Notes: generated from the letters alone by a model not told the origin. A stretch of DNA of 16,917 nucleotides from CAZGMJ01 sp964526785 (GCA_964526785.1 CAZGMJ010000089.1:1-16917), one strand, 5' to 3'; shown: positions 1-6,238, counted from the first letter of the stretch. Numbers and translations are program-made.

Positions 1-45
1 GGACTCATAATCCATTGGTCCCTGGTTCGAATCCAGGCGGGCCCA
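1..45 (+). tRNA. tRNA with CAU anticodon (Met or Ile2), 3' part only
   Basis: The anticodon arm starts at the window edge: GGA, loop CTCATAA (anticodon CAT), TCC. A five-base variable loop, a perfect T arm (CCTGG, TTCGAAT, CCAGG at 21-37), the acceptor 3' strand CGGGCCC (38-44) and discriminator A45 follow. CCA is not encoded directly after A45. The 5' half is outside the window, so I cannot separate elongator tRNA-Met from the lysidine-modified tRNA-Ile2. The 3' half may have been rebuilt by the integrated element's copy of the attachment core. Confidence 0.92.
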
Positions 46-1276
46 TCCCCACCTCGCATTGTTGCGTGAGGTGTCGTTTTTGTTTGTATATCGCGGATCT
101 GTGCGTCACGCGTGACCTGCTGCGCGGCAATTCTGCATTCTGCTGCGTCGGATTTTGCGTCGCATGCCCGATTGGTTTTGCGGCCTCTTCGAAATCTTTC
201 TCGGTGACTCGCAGGTAGTGTTCCCGGGCGACCGGCTTGGAATTGCCAATCCATGCACAGACAACGTGCTCAGGCCATCTTTCGCAAAGCTCGGTCTGCC
301 GGGTAGCTCGGAGGTTCTGGAAGAGCTTCGGCCACGGTGTCAAACCGGCTCTCTTGATGATCTTGAGTAGTTGTGTTCGTAGGTTGACATTGGTTTCACG
401 GTAGCGAGTTATCACGTATTCACAGCCTTCTTCGGCCTGCTCAAAAACGTCCCTGAGGTAAGGCAACAGCTCCGGAAAGATGGGAGTGACTCGAGACTCA
501 CCGCCTTCATGGTGCTCCGTTTTGGAACTGTGCACCACGATTCGACTCTTCTGCCAGTCGACGTCACTCCATCGAAGCGCCAGGTGTTCGGATGGGCATC
601 GCAGTCCACCATATCGGCTCAGAGCGAAGATCAGACGCCATTGGGCATCCGGACAAGCTGCGAGTACCATCTCGGCCTGGCGGCGTGTAATAAAGTAGAA
701 CTTCTTGGGATTGCCTCGGACAGTCGCCTTGAGTTCATGAAAGGGATTCGACGATATGAGCTTCTGCCTGAGTGCGACGCGAAAGAACTGCTTCGCCATT
801 CCAGAACGACGCCGGATCGTGTTATCGCCGAGTCCTTGTTCGACAAGGAATAGCCTCCATCTGTCCGCGTCACCTGGAGTTATATCCCGTAAGGGCTTGC
901 GATCGCCAAAAAAGTCAATCAGGTTCCTGCGGGCATGGCCGTACATCGTTATTGTGCCGGCCTTGACGTCCCGTCGGCTCTTGATGTAGCTGTCCAGGAA
1001 CGGGCCAAGCCGCATGCTCTCGCGTGCGGCAACAAGTCCAACTGCTGCCAGCCGATCATACAGCATGTCATCCAGACCCGCCAACCAATGGATTGTCTCC
1101 TCATCCACCACGCCGGATGCCCCGCTGGCGGCTAAAACCAGTTGTTCAACGCGCATCTTTACTGCTTCGGCCTGTCGGACCGTGGCCTTGCCCAACCGGA
1201 TCGTCTTTCGTTTGCCATCACCGGCAGTAAAACCGATCCGCTTACGACCATTCGTATCACGTACTACACTTGCCAT
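5..1276 (-). CDS. tyrosine recombinase / phage-type integrase
   Basis: A 423-aa site-specific recombinase that would integrate and excise the element at the adjacent tRNA. I start at the ATG at 1276 (MASVVRDTNG) because GAAGG lies 6 nt upstream; an upstream in-frame start at 1315 has less support. An N-terminal arm and SAM-like core-binding domain (about residues 90-190, LGPFLDSYIKSRRDVKAGTI) precede the catalytic domain. Catalytic residues visible are Arg226 (GGLRCPSE), Lys252 (HSSKTEHH), Arg323 in NLRAT, and Tyr354 (REHYL). The usual box II His is Asn321 and the box III His/Trp region reads WIGNSKPVAREHYL; from memory this variant is typical of planctomycete integrases. The last dozen residues (GPPGFEPGTNGL) are antisense translation of the tRNA, with the TGA stop at 5-7. 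An excisionase-like gene lies 76 nt upstream in the same direction. Confidence 0.95.
   Translation of the reverse strand: MASVVRDTNGRKRIGFTAGDGKRKTIRLGKATVRQAEAVKMRVEQLVLAASGASGVVDEETIHWLAGLDDMLYDRLAAVGLVAARESMRLGPFLDSYIKSRRDVKAGTITMYGHARRNLIDFFGDRKPLRDITPGDADRWRLFLVEQGLGDNTIRRRSGMAKQFFRVALRQKLISSNPFHELKATVRGNPKKFYFITRRQAEMVLAACPDAQWRLIFALSRYGGLRCPSEHLALRWSDVDWQKSRIVVHSSKTEHHEGGESRVTPIFPELLPYLRDVFEQAEEGCEYVITRYRETNVNLRTQLLKIIKRAGLTPWPKLFQNLRATRQTELCERWPEHVVCAWIGNSKPVAREHYLRVTEKDFEEAAKPIGHATQNPTQQNAELPRSRSRVTHRSAIYKQKRHLTQQCEVGMGPPGFEPGTNGL
20..50. other. probable attachment site (att) of the integrated element
   Basis: Tyrosine integrases commonly recombine in the 3' half of tRNA genes, keeping the tRNA intact through an identical core. 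Here the integrase gene runs into the tRNA and stops inside its anticodon region. This places an att core somewhere in the T arm and acceptor 3' strand. The exact core is undefined because the matching copy was not found elsewhere in the window. Inference from context. Confidence 0.55.
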
Positions 1277-1352
1277 ACTGCACCTTCTTTCTGCATGTCT
1301 TAACATGATGTTCACCGCAAGGCCCCTAACATCGTCGAGCTTCTTAATGCTG

Positions 1353-1604
1353 TCAAGAGTCGTCTTGGCCGCCTATTTCCGTTTTCGGCTCTGAACTGTG
1401 CTGCAGCCATTGGCGCAGTGCATCAACGGAATAGAGCACGACTCTGCCTCGGCGAATGTGCGGCACTTGCCCCTTGTCCGTCCAGTCCCATAAGGTCCGC
1501 TCTGAGACACCGAGGGCTTTAGCGGCCTCGCGTGCCCGCATGGCCAGACAAGGTGCCGTTGGTTTATCGTTTGTTGTCAGGTTCTGCTTTTCAATTCCTA
1601 TCAT
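1353..1604 (-). CDS. excisionase-like helix-turn-helix protein
   Basis: An 83-aa protein starting at ATG 1604 (MIGIEKQN), chosen because GGAG lies 8 nt upstream in the leader. Residues about 24-70 form a compact MerR/HTH_17-type domain: MRAREAAKALGVSERTLWDW is the helix-turn-helix, followed by the wing GQVPHIRRGRVVLYSVDALRQWL. This family covers recombination directionality factors (Xis) and small regulators of mobile elements. It lies immediately upstream of and co-directional with the integrase, 76 nt away, the usual xis-int order. Excisionase is the likeliest role, but a simple repressor of the int operon is possible. The acidic, polar tail is unremarkable. Confidence 0.88.
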   Translation of the reverse strand: MIGIEKQNLTTNDKPTAPCLAMRAREAAKALGVSERTLWDWTDKGQVPHIRRGRVVLYSVDALRQWLQHSSEPKTEIGGQDDS

Positions 1605-1617
1605 GGTTTCTACTCCT

Positions 1618-1845
1618 TCAAAGACATTGCCGATGTATGCGGAAGATTTCGTCGGTTGTTGCCGTGATTGCATAAGCCTTATCATTGTGCCAGCGGCTCT
1701 CTGCGCTCACGGACAGAGCAATTCCGGTGCCAGCTCTCTCGTCCTGTGACAGGATCTGGCCCATGAGACCATCTCGCCACTCAGGAAAAGCGTTTGTTGC
1801 GTCTAATTGCTGGTCAACTTGATTTGCATTTTCTTCTCCTTTCAT
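1618..1845 (-). CDS. small hypothetical protein in the xis-int operon
   Basis: Reading from ATG 1845 (MKGEENANQV) gives 75 aa. A GGAG lies 10 nt upstream, which is a little far. I do not recognise the sequence. It is hydrophilic and acidic in its first half, with no membrane segment or clear motif. It overlaps the end of the upstream HTH gene by 32 nt in another frame and ends 13 nt before the excisionase start, so its position fits translational coupling within one leftward operon. The overlap and unremarkable composition leave open that this is a chance open frame. Confidence 0.45.
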   Translation of the reverse strand: MKGEENANQVDQQLDATNAFPEWRDGLMGQILSQDERAGTGIALSVSAESRWHNDKAYAITATTDEIFRIHRQCL

Positions 1846-2110
1846 GGGTGCAATTCTCCATCGCTTCACAGAATGCATCGAGTGCTCTGCGACGATAGAA
1901 GTTGTAATTGCCGATGCGCGTCGCTCTGATCAGACCTTGCTGGCGATAGTATTGCAGGGTCTTGTGCGGATTCTTGACTTTCAGCGTGTCCATACGTAAA
2001 TAGCGAATGGCCTCGCTTTCCGTGAGTAGTTCAGGGCAGGGTGTAAAGCCCCCGTGTCCATCGGAGAGGACGGCCCCCAATTGACGCAGTGATTCAAGGT
2101 GGTACACCAT
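1814..2110 (-). CDS. HTH_17-type DNA-binding protein
   Basis: A 98-aa protein. I use ATG 2110 (MVYHLESLRQ), preceded by a strong GGAGG 10 nt upstream; a GTG at 2146 would add 12 residues but has no ribosome site. The C-terminal half is a helix-turn-helix plus wing: LLTESEAIRYLRMD, then TLQYYRQQGLIRATRIGNYN and FYRRRALDAFCEAME. This is the excisionase/MerR-like small DNA-binding fold. It is the first gene of a leftward run (this gene, a small unknown, the Xis-like protein, integrase) and may act as the regulator or a second directionality factor. The basic tail RRRKCKSS overlaps the next gene. No convincing sigma-70 promoter was seen upstream. Confidence 0.85.
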   Translation of the reverse strand: MVYHLESLRQLGAVLSDGHGGFTPCPELLTESEAIRYLRMDTLKVKNPHKTLQYYRQQGLIRATRIGNYNFYRRRALDAFCEAMENCTHERRRKCKSS

Positions 2111-2631
2111 ATGAACGCTACCTCCAGAGATGTCCTCGATTAGCACTACGGCTCGGCGCTTGTGCTGACCAGAGTCAAACTCGATTTCGATATTTCAGCA
2201 TGTTAATAGAGGAGTTCATGCAGGTATTTCTTACGACGCGCCTGAGAATTCTTCTCGAAGGTTGTGCTTTTTGAGCGATGCTTGAGTACCATGGAGGTTT
2301 ACACCGTTACCGACTCCTATTTTTGCCTTCTTTTTCCCCTATTCAGAAGGCTCATTCGCGTTTCTCGGTATGTATGGAGCCCAGTGACACGCAAAAAAGT
2401 TGGCGTGCAATTTGTCCCAAGACTGCAAATGGAACTCGGCTCCCAGCAGACAACAGCCCTGGACTTGATCCGACAATCTTGCGAGACAGCGATGTCTTGT
2501 ATTCAGATTCCTGCATCCCAATACTACGTAAATAGTTGTACTTGCATCGCGTGGTACTGCGTCTCCAACGATAAGATGCAAGTGTTCTTTGGTGACCTGT
2601 TGTGACCATTGGCAGGTCTGGAACAGCATGG
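2111..2631. other. gene-poor stretch, lower G+C than what follows
   Basis: There is no convincing intact gene in these roughly 520 bases. The A+T content is visibly higher than in the block that starts at 2632. It holds a small inverted repeat (GAGAA TTC TTCTC near 2247) and a possible transposase relic from 2339 onward. It probably also contains the promoter of the leftward HTH operon, which I could not pin down. Confidence 0.6.
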
Positions 2632-2692
2632 TCACCTGGGACATGATTCGCGGTGGGGGGACGCCGAAGACAAGCACAGGGTACCGCGCCAT
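2339..2692 (-). pseudogene. possible decayed IS200/IS605-type (HUH, Y1) transposase relic
   Basis: The open frame carries KEHLHLIVGDAVPRDASTT, which resembles the HUH metal-binding motif and following segment of Y1 transposases (family pattern DHVHLLV, PP, S). The spacing to the W in CQWSQQVTKEHLHL also fits. The rest of the frame does not align well by eye, there is no clear start or ribosome site, and the 5' end overlaps the end of the neighbouring 610-aa gene. If real, it is a broken remnant; equally it may be chance similarity. Confidence 0.2.
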
Positions 2693-4464
2693 TCCGTCGA
2701 CACACTTTGTTCGCTACACATAACAGCCGGAGATGCCGCTCGATGTATTGGAGCAACGAGCGGTTGCGCCGGTCTACTGTCTTGTATCTCGAGCCTGGCG
2801 CGTTGCTCGTTCCAGGTGGGCCAGACCTTGTCGAGTTTCGGCAGGCACTGGATGTTGTAGCCTGGTGGATAGCCGTGCAGGACTTCGAATCGCTGGCGAT
2901 ACGCTGCCTCGGCTTCACTACGGGTAGCAAAACTGCCGATATACTGGAGCCGGCCGCCCGCCTTTATCCGGGCGTGCCAATGGTCCCGGGGCTTTCGCCG
3001 ATTGTCCCGCAGGATTCGGGCCGCCAGTGCGGGATCGTTGCGCCGGATATCGCGCCACATCTCGGCGGCGACTCGTTCGGCGACGGCGCAATCCTTGGTG
3101 GCCGTACCATGCATCCGGGTATGCCGTCGGACGCTGGCGGCCAGAGCGGGATCATCGCGCTCGATCTGTGCCCACATGCTCCTGGCAATACGCAGGGCGG
3201 TTGCTTTGTCTGTGGTGGAGAACTTCTGACCCCTGGGTACCAGTCGTCGGCGCTTGACCCAGCCGGGGATATACCAGTAATAGCGCCGTCCGTCTCGAAT
3301 GAAGCTTCCCGGAACTTGGGGTCTGCTTTCGGGATCGATCAAGGGCCTGGGCTTGAGCTTGCCCGCAACCGTCCAGTAGTAGCCGCCGTTATTGCGGTAA
3401 ATGGTTCCGGGCAATCCCCCTTGTGGTTTCGCACGACGAGCACGCTTTCGTTTGGGCTTGTAGACCACACCGCGGGCAGCGGTGCGTGTGCCTTCGGCCA
3501 GCCACTGCTCGTTGCGCTGCTCCCAGAGGCACAGGGCGTGCGCGTGCAGCCATTCTCTGGCCTGGTTCCATATGGCGCGCCACCGACGTTTGTCGGCAAA
3601 CAACTGCTGATAGGCCGCATAGAATGGATCGACGCCCTGTTGATTGGCCCGCTGGACGATGGCGTCGTAGCGGGCTTTCTCGGTCTCGCTCAACATCGAA
3701 CGTCGTCCGCGAACCAGTACGTCGACGGCATCTTCGATGATCTGGTATGGAATATCGCCACTGAGCCGATTGGTGCCGGCATAATTCCGCAGGGCGCAGT
3801 TGCGCCGCCACAATTCGCGGAGGCCATCGCAGTTGTTGTCGGGCAGATGCCGCCGCTGCGCCGGCAATTGCGGTGATGTATCCGCCCCGGTACTGCCGCC
3901 GGCAAAACCGGCGGTGCTATTGGCGGCATACCACAACTGCCTGGTCTCGGCGCTGAGGGTGGGGTGCGGCATGGTCCCGTTGCGGTGCATGCCGTGCGTC
4001 TTTTCTGCAGCGATAAAGTGCTTTAGTTCCACAATGGCCGCTCCGCGCGGGCCGAACATCAAGGCCGCACCAATCGACACGCTGTGTTTGGCGGCATGTT
4101 CGGCGGCAAATGCCGCCTGGTTCGCTCCGCTGGGGACGGCCAGCGATCGCAGGGCGCGAATATAGCCGCCGTTGAACAGATCGCCGATGTACTGGCGGGC
4201 CATCGTCGTTCGCACCACATCGTGGCTGTGTGGATACAACGCCCACATGGCGGATTTGACTTTCTTGTAGAAGCTCCAGTACCAGCAGCTGTTCACGGTA
4301 GTCGGATCGCTGATGTACCGATCCAGATCCTCGGCCGCCTGGACCGGTGGCGAGGCTTGGCCGTGTACCTGGACGATGCGCCGGCGGTAGTTTGGCTGCG
4401 GATCGGCCGCGAGTGGTAAATGGGTATGCTGGAGATGCTCAGATAGGGTGGTAGTTGGTGCCAT
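2632..4464 (-). CDS. large DNA-binding-like protein with duplicated YYW modules and an AP2-like domain
   Basis: A 610-aa protein starting at ATG 4464 (MAPTTTLSEH), with AGGAG 7 nt upstream. Residues 1-330 are not recognised; they are rich in Trp, Tyr and Arg with predicted helices. A basic linker (KPKRKRARRAKP, 336-347) leads into two similar small beta modules: GTIYRNNGGYYWTVAGKLK (353-371) and GSFIRDGRRYYWYIPGWVKR (386-405). Two helical repeats follow with MWAQIERDDPALAAS (430-444) and MWRDIRRNDPALAAR (469-483). Then comes an AP2-like domain, HWHARIKAGGRLQYIGSFA through EAEAAYRQRFEVLHG (495-531), of the kind found in homing endonucleases and integrase arms. The basic duplicated layout suggests binding to repeated DNA sites. 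I see no nuclease or recombinase catalytic motif. Similar GTIY..YYW modules occur, from memory, in planctomycete mobile-element proteins. The role is unknown; arm-site or origin binding is inference. Confidence 0.85.
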   Translation of the reverse strand: MAPTTTLSEHLQHTHLPLAADPQPNYRRRIVQVHGQASPPVQAAEDLDRYISDPTTVNSCWYWSFYKKVKSAMWALYPHSHDVVRTTMARQYIGDLFNGGYIRALRSLAVPSGANQAAFAAEHAAKHSVSIGAALMFGPRGAAIVELKHFIAAEKTHGMHRNGTMPHPTLSAETRQLWYAANSTAGFAGGSTGADTSPQLPAQRRHLPDNNCDGLRELWRRNCALRNYAGTNRLSGDIPYQIIEDAVDVLVRGRRSMLSETEKARYDAIVQRANQQGVDPFYAAYQQLFADKRRWRAIWNQAREWLHAHALCLWEQRNEQWLAEGTRTAARGVVYKPKRKRARRAKPQGGLPGTIYRNNGGYYWTVAGKLKPRPLIDPESRPQVPGSFIRDGRRYYWYIPGWVKRRRLVPRGQKFSTTDKATALRIARSMWAQIERDDPALAASVRRHTRMHGTATKDCAVAERVAAEMWRDIRRNDPALAARILRDNRRKPRDHWHARIKAGGRLQYIGSFATRSEAEAAYRQRFEVLHGYPPGYNIQCLPKLDKVWPTWNEQRARLEIQDSRPAQPLVAPIHRAASPAVMCSEQSVSTEWRGTLCLSSASPHRESCPR

Positions 4465-4540
4465 GGTGTGACTCCTGGAGACAATCCTGGCGGCAGCTCC
4501 TGCGCGCTGAGAGTGCCGCCCGCAGTGGCGGTAATGCGCG

Positions 4541-4572
4541 CAAAAAAAAGAGCCCGCGGACCGTCCGAGGGC
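4541..4572 (-). terminator. rho-independent terminator or attenuator
   Basis: On the minus strand a nine-base stem (GCCCTCGGA, loop CGG, TCCGCGGGC; one mismatch) is followed directly by TC and eight T. This is a textbook intrinsic terminator. It sits about 80 nt before the start of the leftward 610-aa gene, so it either ends transcription from the 55-aa gene further right or acts as an attenuator in that gene's leader. A second stem (GCGCGC at 4502-4507 with 4536-4541, inner CCGCC/GGCGG) overlaps the T run and could compete. Confidence 0.75.
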
Positions 4573-4944
4573 ATGAGTCGGCAACAAGAGGTACCGAAAG
4601 GGCAATTGTTGGAGGATGTCCACGCAAGACAGACCGAAGACGATCTCGAGTGGTTGGTGCTGCAGCCGGCAGTACGCCGCCAGAATCAAGCTGTGGCTAC
4701 GGCCGTCTTTCAGGCATCATTTGGGGTGTACAGCCGGGCGATCGGGTACTACTACGTAGTAAGGATACCGGCATATCTATGATGCCGATCGGCGGGGGGG
4801 CGGTGGACCTGTTGGCATCAGGCGATGCGGATTGGATGCACGGGCAACCAAGCCGGGTGGATATGGTGTGTGTGGAGCGTGAAAGGTACGGCTGCGGTGG
4901 AGGCCGCAGCCGCCCAAGGGATTTTGACGGGGTCATATTTGCTG
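4573..4944. other. intergenic region with palindromes, no convincing gene
   Basis: Frames open here have low-complexity Ser/Pro/Arg content on one strand and no ribosome sites, so I call no gene. Visible symmetric elements are a 12-bp perfect palindrome TACTACGTAGTA (4750-4761), a GGCAT/ATGCC inverted repeat (4770-4786), a 10-bp palindrome GCCGATCGGC (4784-4793) and an eight-base-pair hairpin (4890-4911). These look like protein-binding or regulatory sites. Confidence 0.5.
4890..4911 (-). terminator. GC-rich hairpin, possible weak terminator of the 55-aa gene
   Basis: A perfect eight-base stem: GGCTGCGG, loop TGGAGG, CCGCAGCC. It lies 34 nt past the stop of the leftward 55-aa gene. On that strand it is followed by only a short T tract, so it is weak as an intrinsic terminator. 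It could instead be a DNA-level site. Confidence 0.35.
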
Positions 4945-5112
4945 TTATGGATCCGTCTCGAAGAGCCGGGCCAACCGCCTGGCCGCATCGGTCTGCCAAT
5001 AGTCCTGCCGGCAGGAGGCCAATGGGTCGAGCGACAGCGACTCGTCATCGAGCAGAGTGCTTTCGATAACAGCAAGCCGATGTTTGTAGCGATACGTATC
5101 GTCGTGCGACAT
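4945..5112 (-). CDS. 55-aa hydrophilic protein
   Basis: The minus-strand reading from ATG 5112 to TAA 4945 gives MSHDDTYRYKHRLAVIESTL, then a conserved-looking acidic and aromatic stretch ending ARRLARLFETDP. Composition is protein-like: mixed charged helix-forming residues, no Pro/Ser/Arg bias. I do not recognise a family. It is the leftward partner of a divergent pair with the wHTH gene at 5393. There is no good Shine-Dalgarno; a TATA-like TTTAACAA sits 22-29 nt before the ATG, as at other starts in this block. The first codons contain a 12-bp palindrome (5090-5101). It may be a small element regulator. The call rests on composition and promoter position only. Confidence 0.55.
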   Translation of the reverse strand: MSHDDTYRYKHRLAVIESTLLDDESLSLDPLASCRQDYWQTDAARRLARLFETDP

Positions 5113-5280
5113 AGGCCTGTGTTGCCACGACCATTGTTAAACCTATCGCACGCAGCGTGCCGACTGTGCCGAGAATACTATCTGTGGCACAGTCCCGCAA
5201 TGCGGACCGTCAGGTTAGCCCGTGCACTGTGCATTGGCCATGGGTAGCCCTATGGCCGCGTTCCAGCGTTGCAGCTGCAA
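5090..5280. repeat. cluster of tandem hairpins/palindromes
   Basis: Seven symmetric elements are packed into 190 bp: CGATACGTATCG (5090-5101); GTCG TG CGAC (5101-5110); GCACGC A GCGTGC (5148-5160); a nine-base perfect inverted repeat GACTGTGCC/GGCACAGTC around a 15-nt loop (5162-5194); CCGCA A TGCGG (5195-5205); GGCCATGGG TAG CCC T ATGGCC with one bulge (5236-5257); and TTGCAGCTGCAA (5269-5280). They occupy the divergent region between the 55-aa gene and the wHTH gene. Origin, transfer site or regulatory RNA are all possible. Confidence 0.7.
5134..5141 (-). promoter_or_regulatory. TATA-like element of the 55-aa gene
   Basis: TTTAACAA on the minus strand spans -29 to -22 relative to the ATG at 5112. 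This is the spacing of an archaeal TATA box to the start of a leaderless transcript. A bacterial -10 with a short leader is the alternative. Confidence 0.35.
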
Positions 5281-5362
5281 TTTGCGGGCGGTGTTTGGTG
5301 CTTTGAGGCCCATAGCCGGCGCCTGCTGCGGCGCTGAGGGCGGCATTTGGGGCCCGGCAAGC

Positions 5363-5369
5363 TTTATTA
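5363..5369 (+). promoter_or_regulatory. TATA-like element of the wHTH gene at 5393
   Basis: TTTATTA spans -30 to -24 relative to the ATG at 5393. There is no usable Shine-Dalgarno between it and the start codon. A TATATT closer to the ATG (-10 to -5) is a bacterial -10 alternative but would place the transcript start inside the gene. Confidence 0.4.
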
Positions 5370-5392
5370 GTCCACGCAGTCATATATTGGAT

Positions 5393-5779
5393 ATGCCCCA
5401 GAGCACGGACTGTCTGACGGTGAATCTGCCACGTGTGGATATCGATCGTCTGGCAGGGCGGCTGGATCGGATGGATATCCTGCTGCTGCGCCAGTTCTAC
5501 GTGACCGGCCGGCCGTATCCGAACGACACTACCAGTCATGTGCTGCGGCTGTTGGCAGAGCGTTTCCGGACCCGGATGACCGCGTACCGGCGCGCGCCGT
5601 CGTATGGTGCGATTCGCCATCGCCTGGAGAACCTGCGGGCCCTGGGGCTGATCGGCAAGATCGCCAGAACCAATCCGGCGGTGTACGTACCGCTGGATCC
5701 GATTGCGGTGGAGGTGCGGCGTCTGATCGTTCGTTTCGCCGCCGAACTGGTCGGCGCCGATACGGCGCTGCGAGGATGA
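5393..5779 (+). CDS. winged-helix DNA-binding protein, archaeal style
   Basis: A 128-aa protein from ATG 5393 (MPQSTDCLTV). The upstream frame is open, but I prefer this start because the conserved-looking sequence begins after it and the TATA-like box is correctly placed. The core reads LDRMDILLLRQFYVTGRPYP, then PSYGAIRHRLENLRALGLIG and KIARTNPAVYVPLDP, followed by a helical tail (VEVRRLIVRFAAELVG). This order of helix, recognition helix (YGAIRHRLENL) and wing ending in NPAVY is, from memory, that of small wHTH regulators common in archaeal genomes and plasmids. The stop is one base before the next start, so it is the first gene of a two-gene operon. Likely a transcriptional regulator of the element. 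Confidence 0.85.
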   Translation: MPQSTDCLTVNLPRVDIDRLAGRLDRMDILLLRQFYVTGRPYPNDTTSHVLRLLAERFRTRMTAYRRAPSYGAIRHRLENLRALGLIGKIARTNPAVYVPLDPIAVEVRRLIVRFAAELVGADTALRG

Positions 5780-5780
5780 G

Positions 5781-6098
5781 ATGTGTATGAAGCGAGGACG
5801 ACCGGCCCTGCGAGGCAGCTTCCAGGAAGCGATAGCCGATGTCCTGCAACAGTGCGGCTATCCGATGACCGTCCGCAGTATCCAGCAGCGATTGCGCCGG
5901 CAGGGCGGTCGGGCCGGCAGTTGGCACACGGTCAAGAAGTACACCGAGGAATTGGCGCGCCGGGGAGTGATTGCCCGGCAGGTGCTGCCGGTGCGACAAC
6001 GGCGAAAACCTCTGATCGTCTACCGGATGCAACACGGATCGACGGCAGGCACGATTTTCTGCGAAGATGTTGAAAATTTTGAAAACAACCGGTTCTGA
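5781..6098 (+). CDS. winged-helix DNA-binding protein
   Basis: A 105-aa protein from ATG 5781, with GAGG 5 nt upstream inside the end of the previous gene; a second ATG at 5787 is possible. The core is RGRPALRGSFQEAIADVL, a helix, then GYPMTVRSIQQRLRRQG, the recognition helix SWHTVKKYTEELARRGVIA and a wing ending RKPLIVYRM. This is a wHTH with the WHTVKKYLEEL-type helix typical of element-borne regulators, many of them archaeal (from memory). The last 20 residues are less conserved-looking and their DNA contains the first arm of a 12-bp inverted repeat (6079-6090). It is translated with the preceding wHTH gene, and the pair may act together. Confidence 0.85.
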   Translation: MCMKRGRPALRGSFQEAIADVLQQCGYPMTVRSIQQRLRRQGGRAGSWHTVKKYTEELARRGVIARQVLPVRQRRKPLIVYRMQHGSTAGTIFCEDVENFENNRF

Positions 6099-6216
6099 TC
6101 GCTCCACTCCGCAGACGCGATGGTCGCCCATTATACTATCCTTATCATAACAGTGTTATAGCATAGATACCTTGCAGTTGCTTGTGCTGTAGCTGCAGGC
6201 GTCTTTGCCGAGTGGT

Positions 6217-6238
6217 TGTTTTCAATGCGTTGAAAACA
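6217..6238. repeat. perfect inverted repeat TGTTTTCAA-TGCG-TTGAAAACA
   Basis: Nine-base perfect arms with a four-base spacer. The left arm extends to GGTTGTTTTCAA (6214-6225), whose exact 12-base complement TTGAAAACAACC also occurs at 6079-6090. Likely a binding site for one of the neighbouring wHTH proteins or Cdc6. Confidence 0.8.

Noticed and set aside
2218..2274. 18-codon plus-strand frame after an AGAGGAG
   Set aside because: The ribosome-site spacing is only 3 nt, the product has no features, and nothing co-directional follows. Likely chance.
2264..2605. 113-aa plus-strand frame in the gene-poor gap
   Set aside because: No ribosome site, Cys/Ser/Leu-rich composition, and no recognisable domain.
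2653..3876. 407-aa open frame on the plus strand
   Set aside because: Entirely antisense to the 610-aa gene, with no ribosome site. The product is a Gly/Pro/Ala-rich mirror of GC-rich codons and shows no motif.
4825..5247. 140-aa plus-strand frame
   Set aside because: It crosses the palindrome cluster and is antisense to the more protein-like 55-aa frame. It has no ribosome site or TATA-like box, and its composition is odd.
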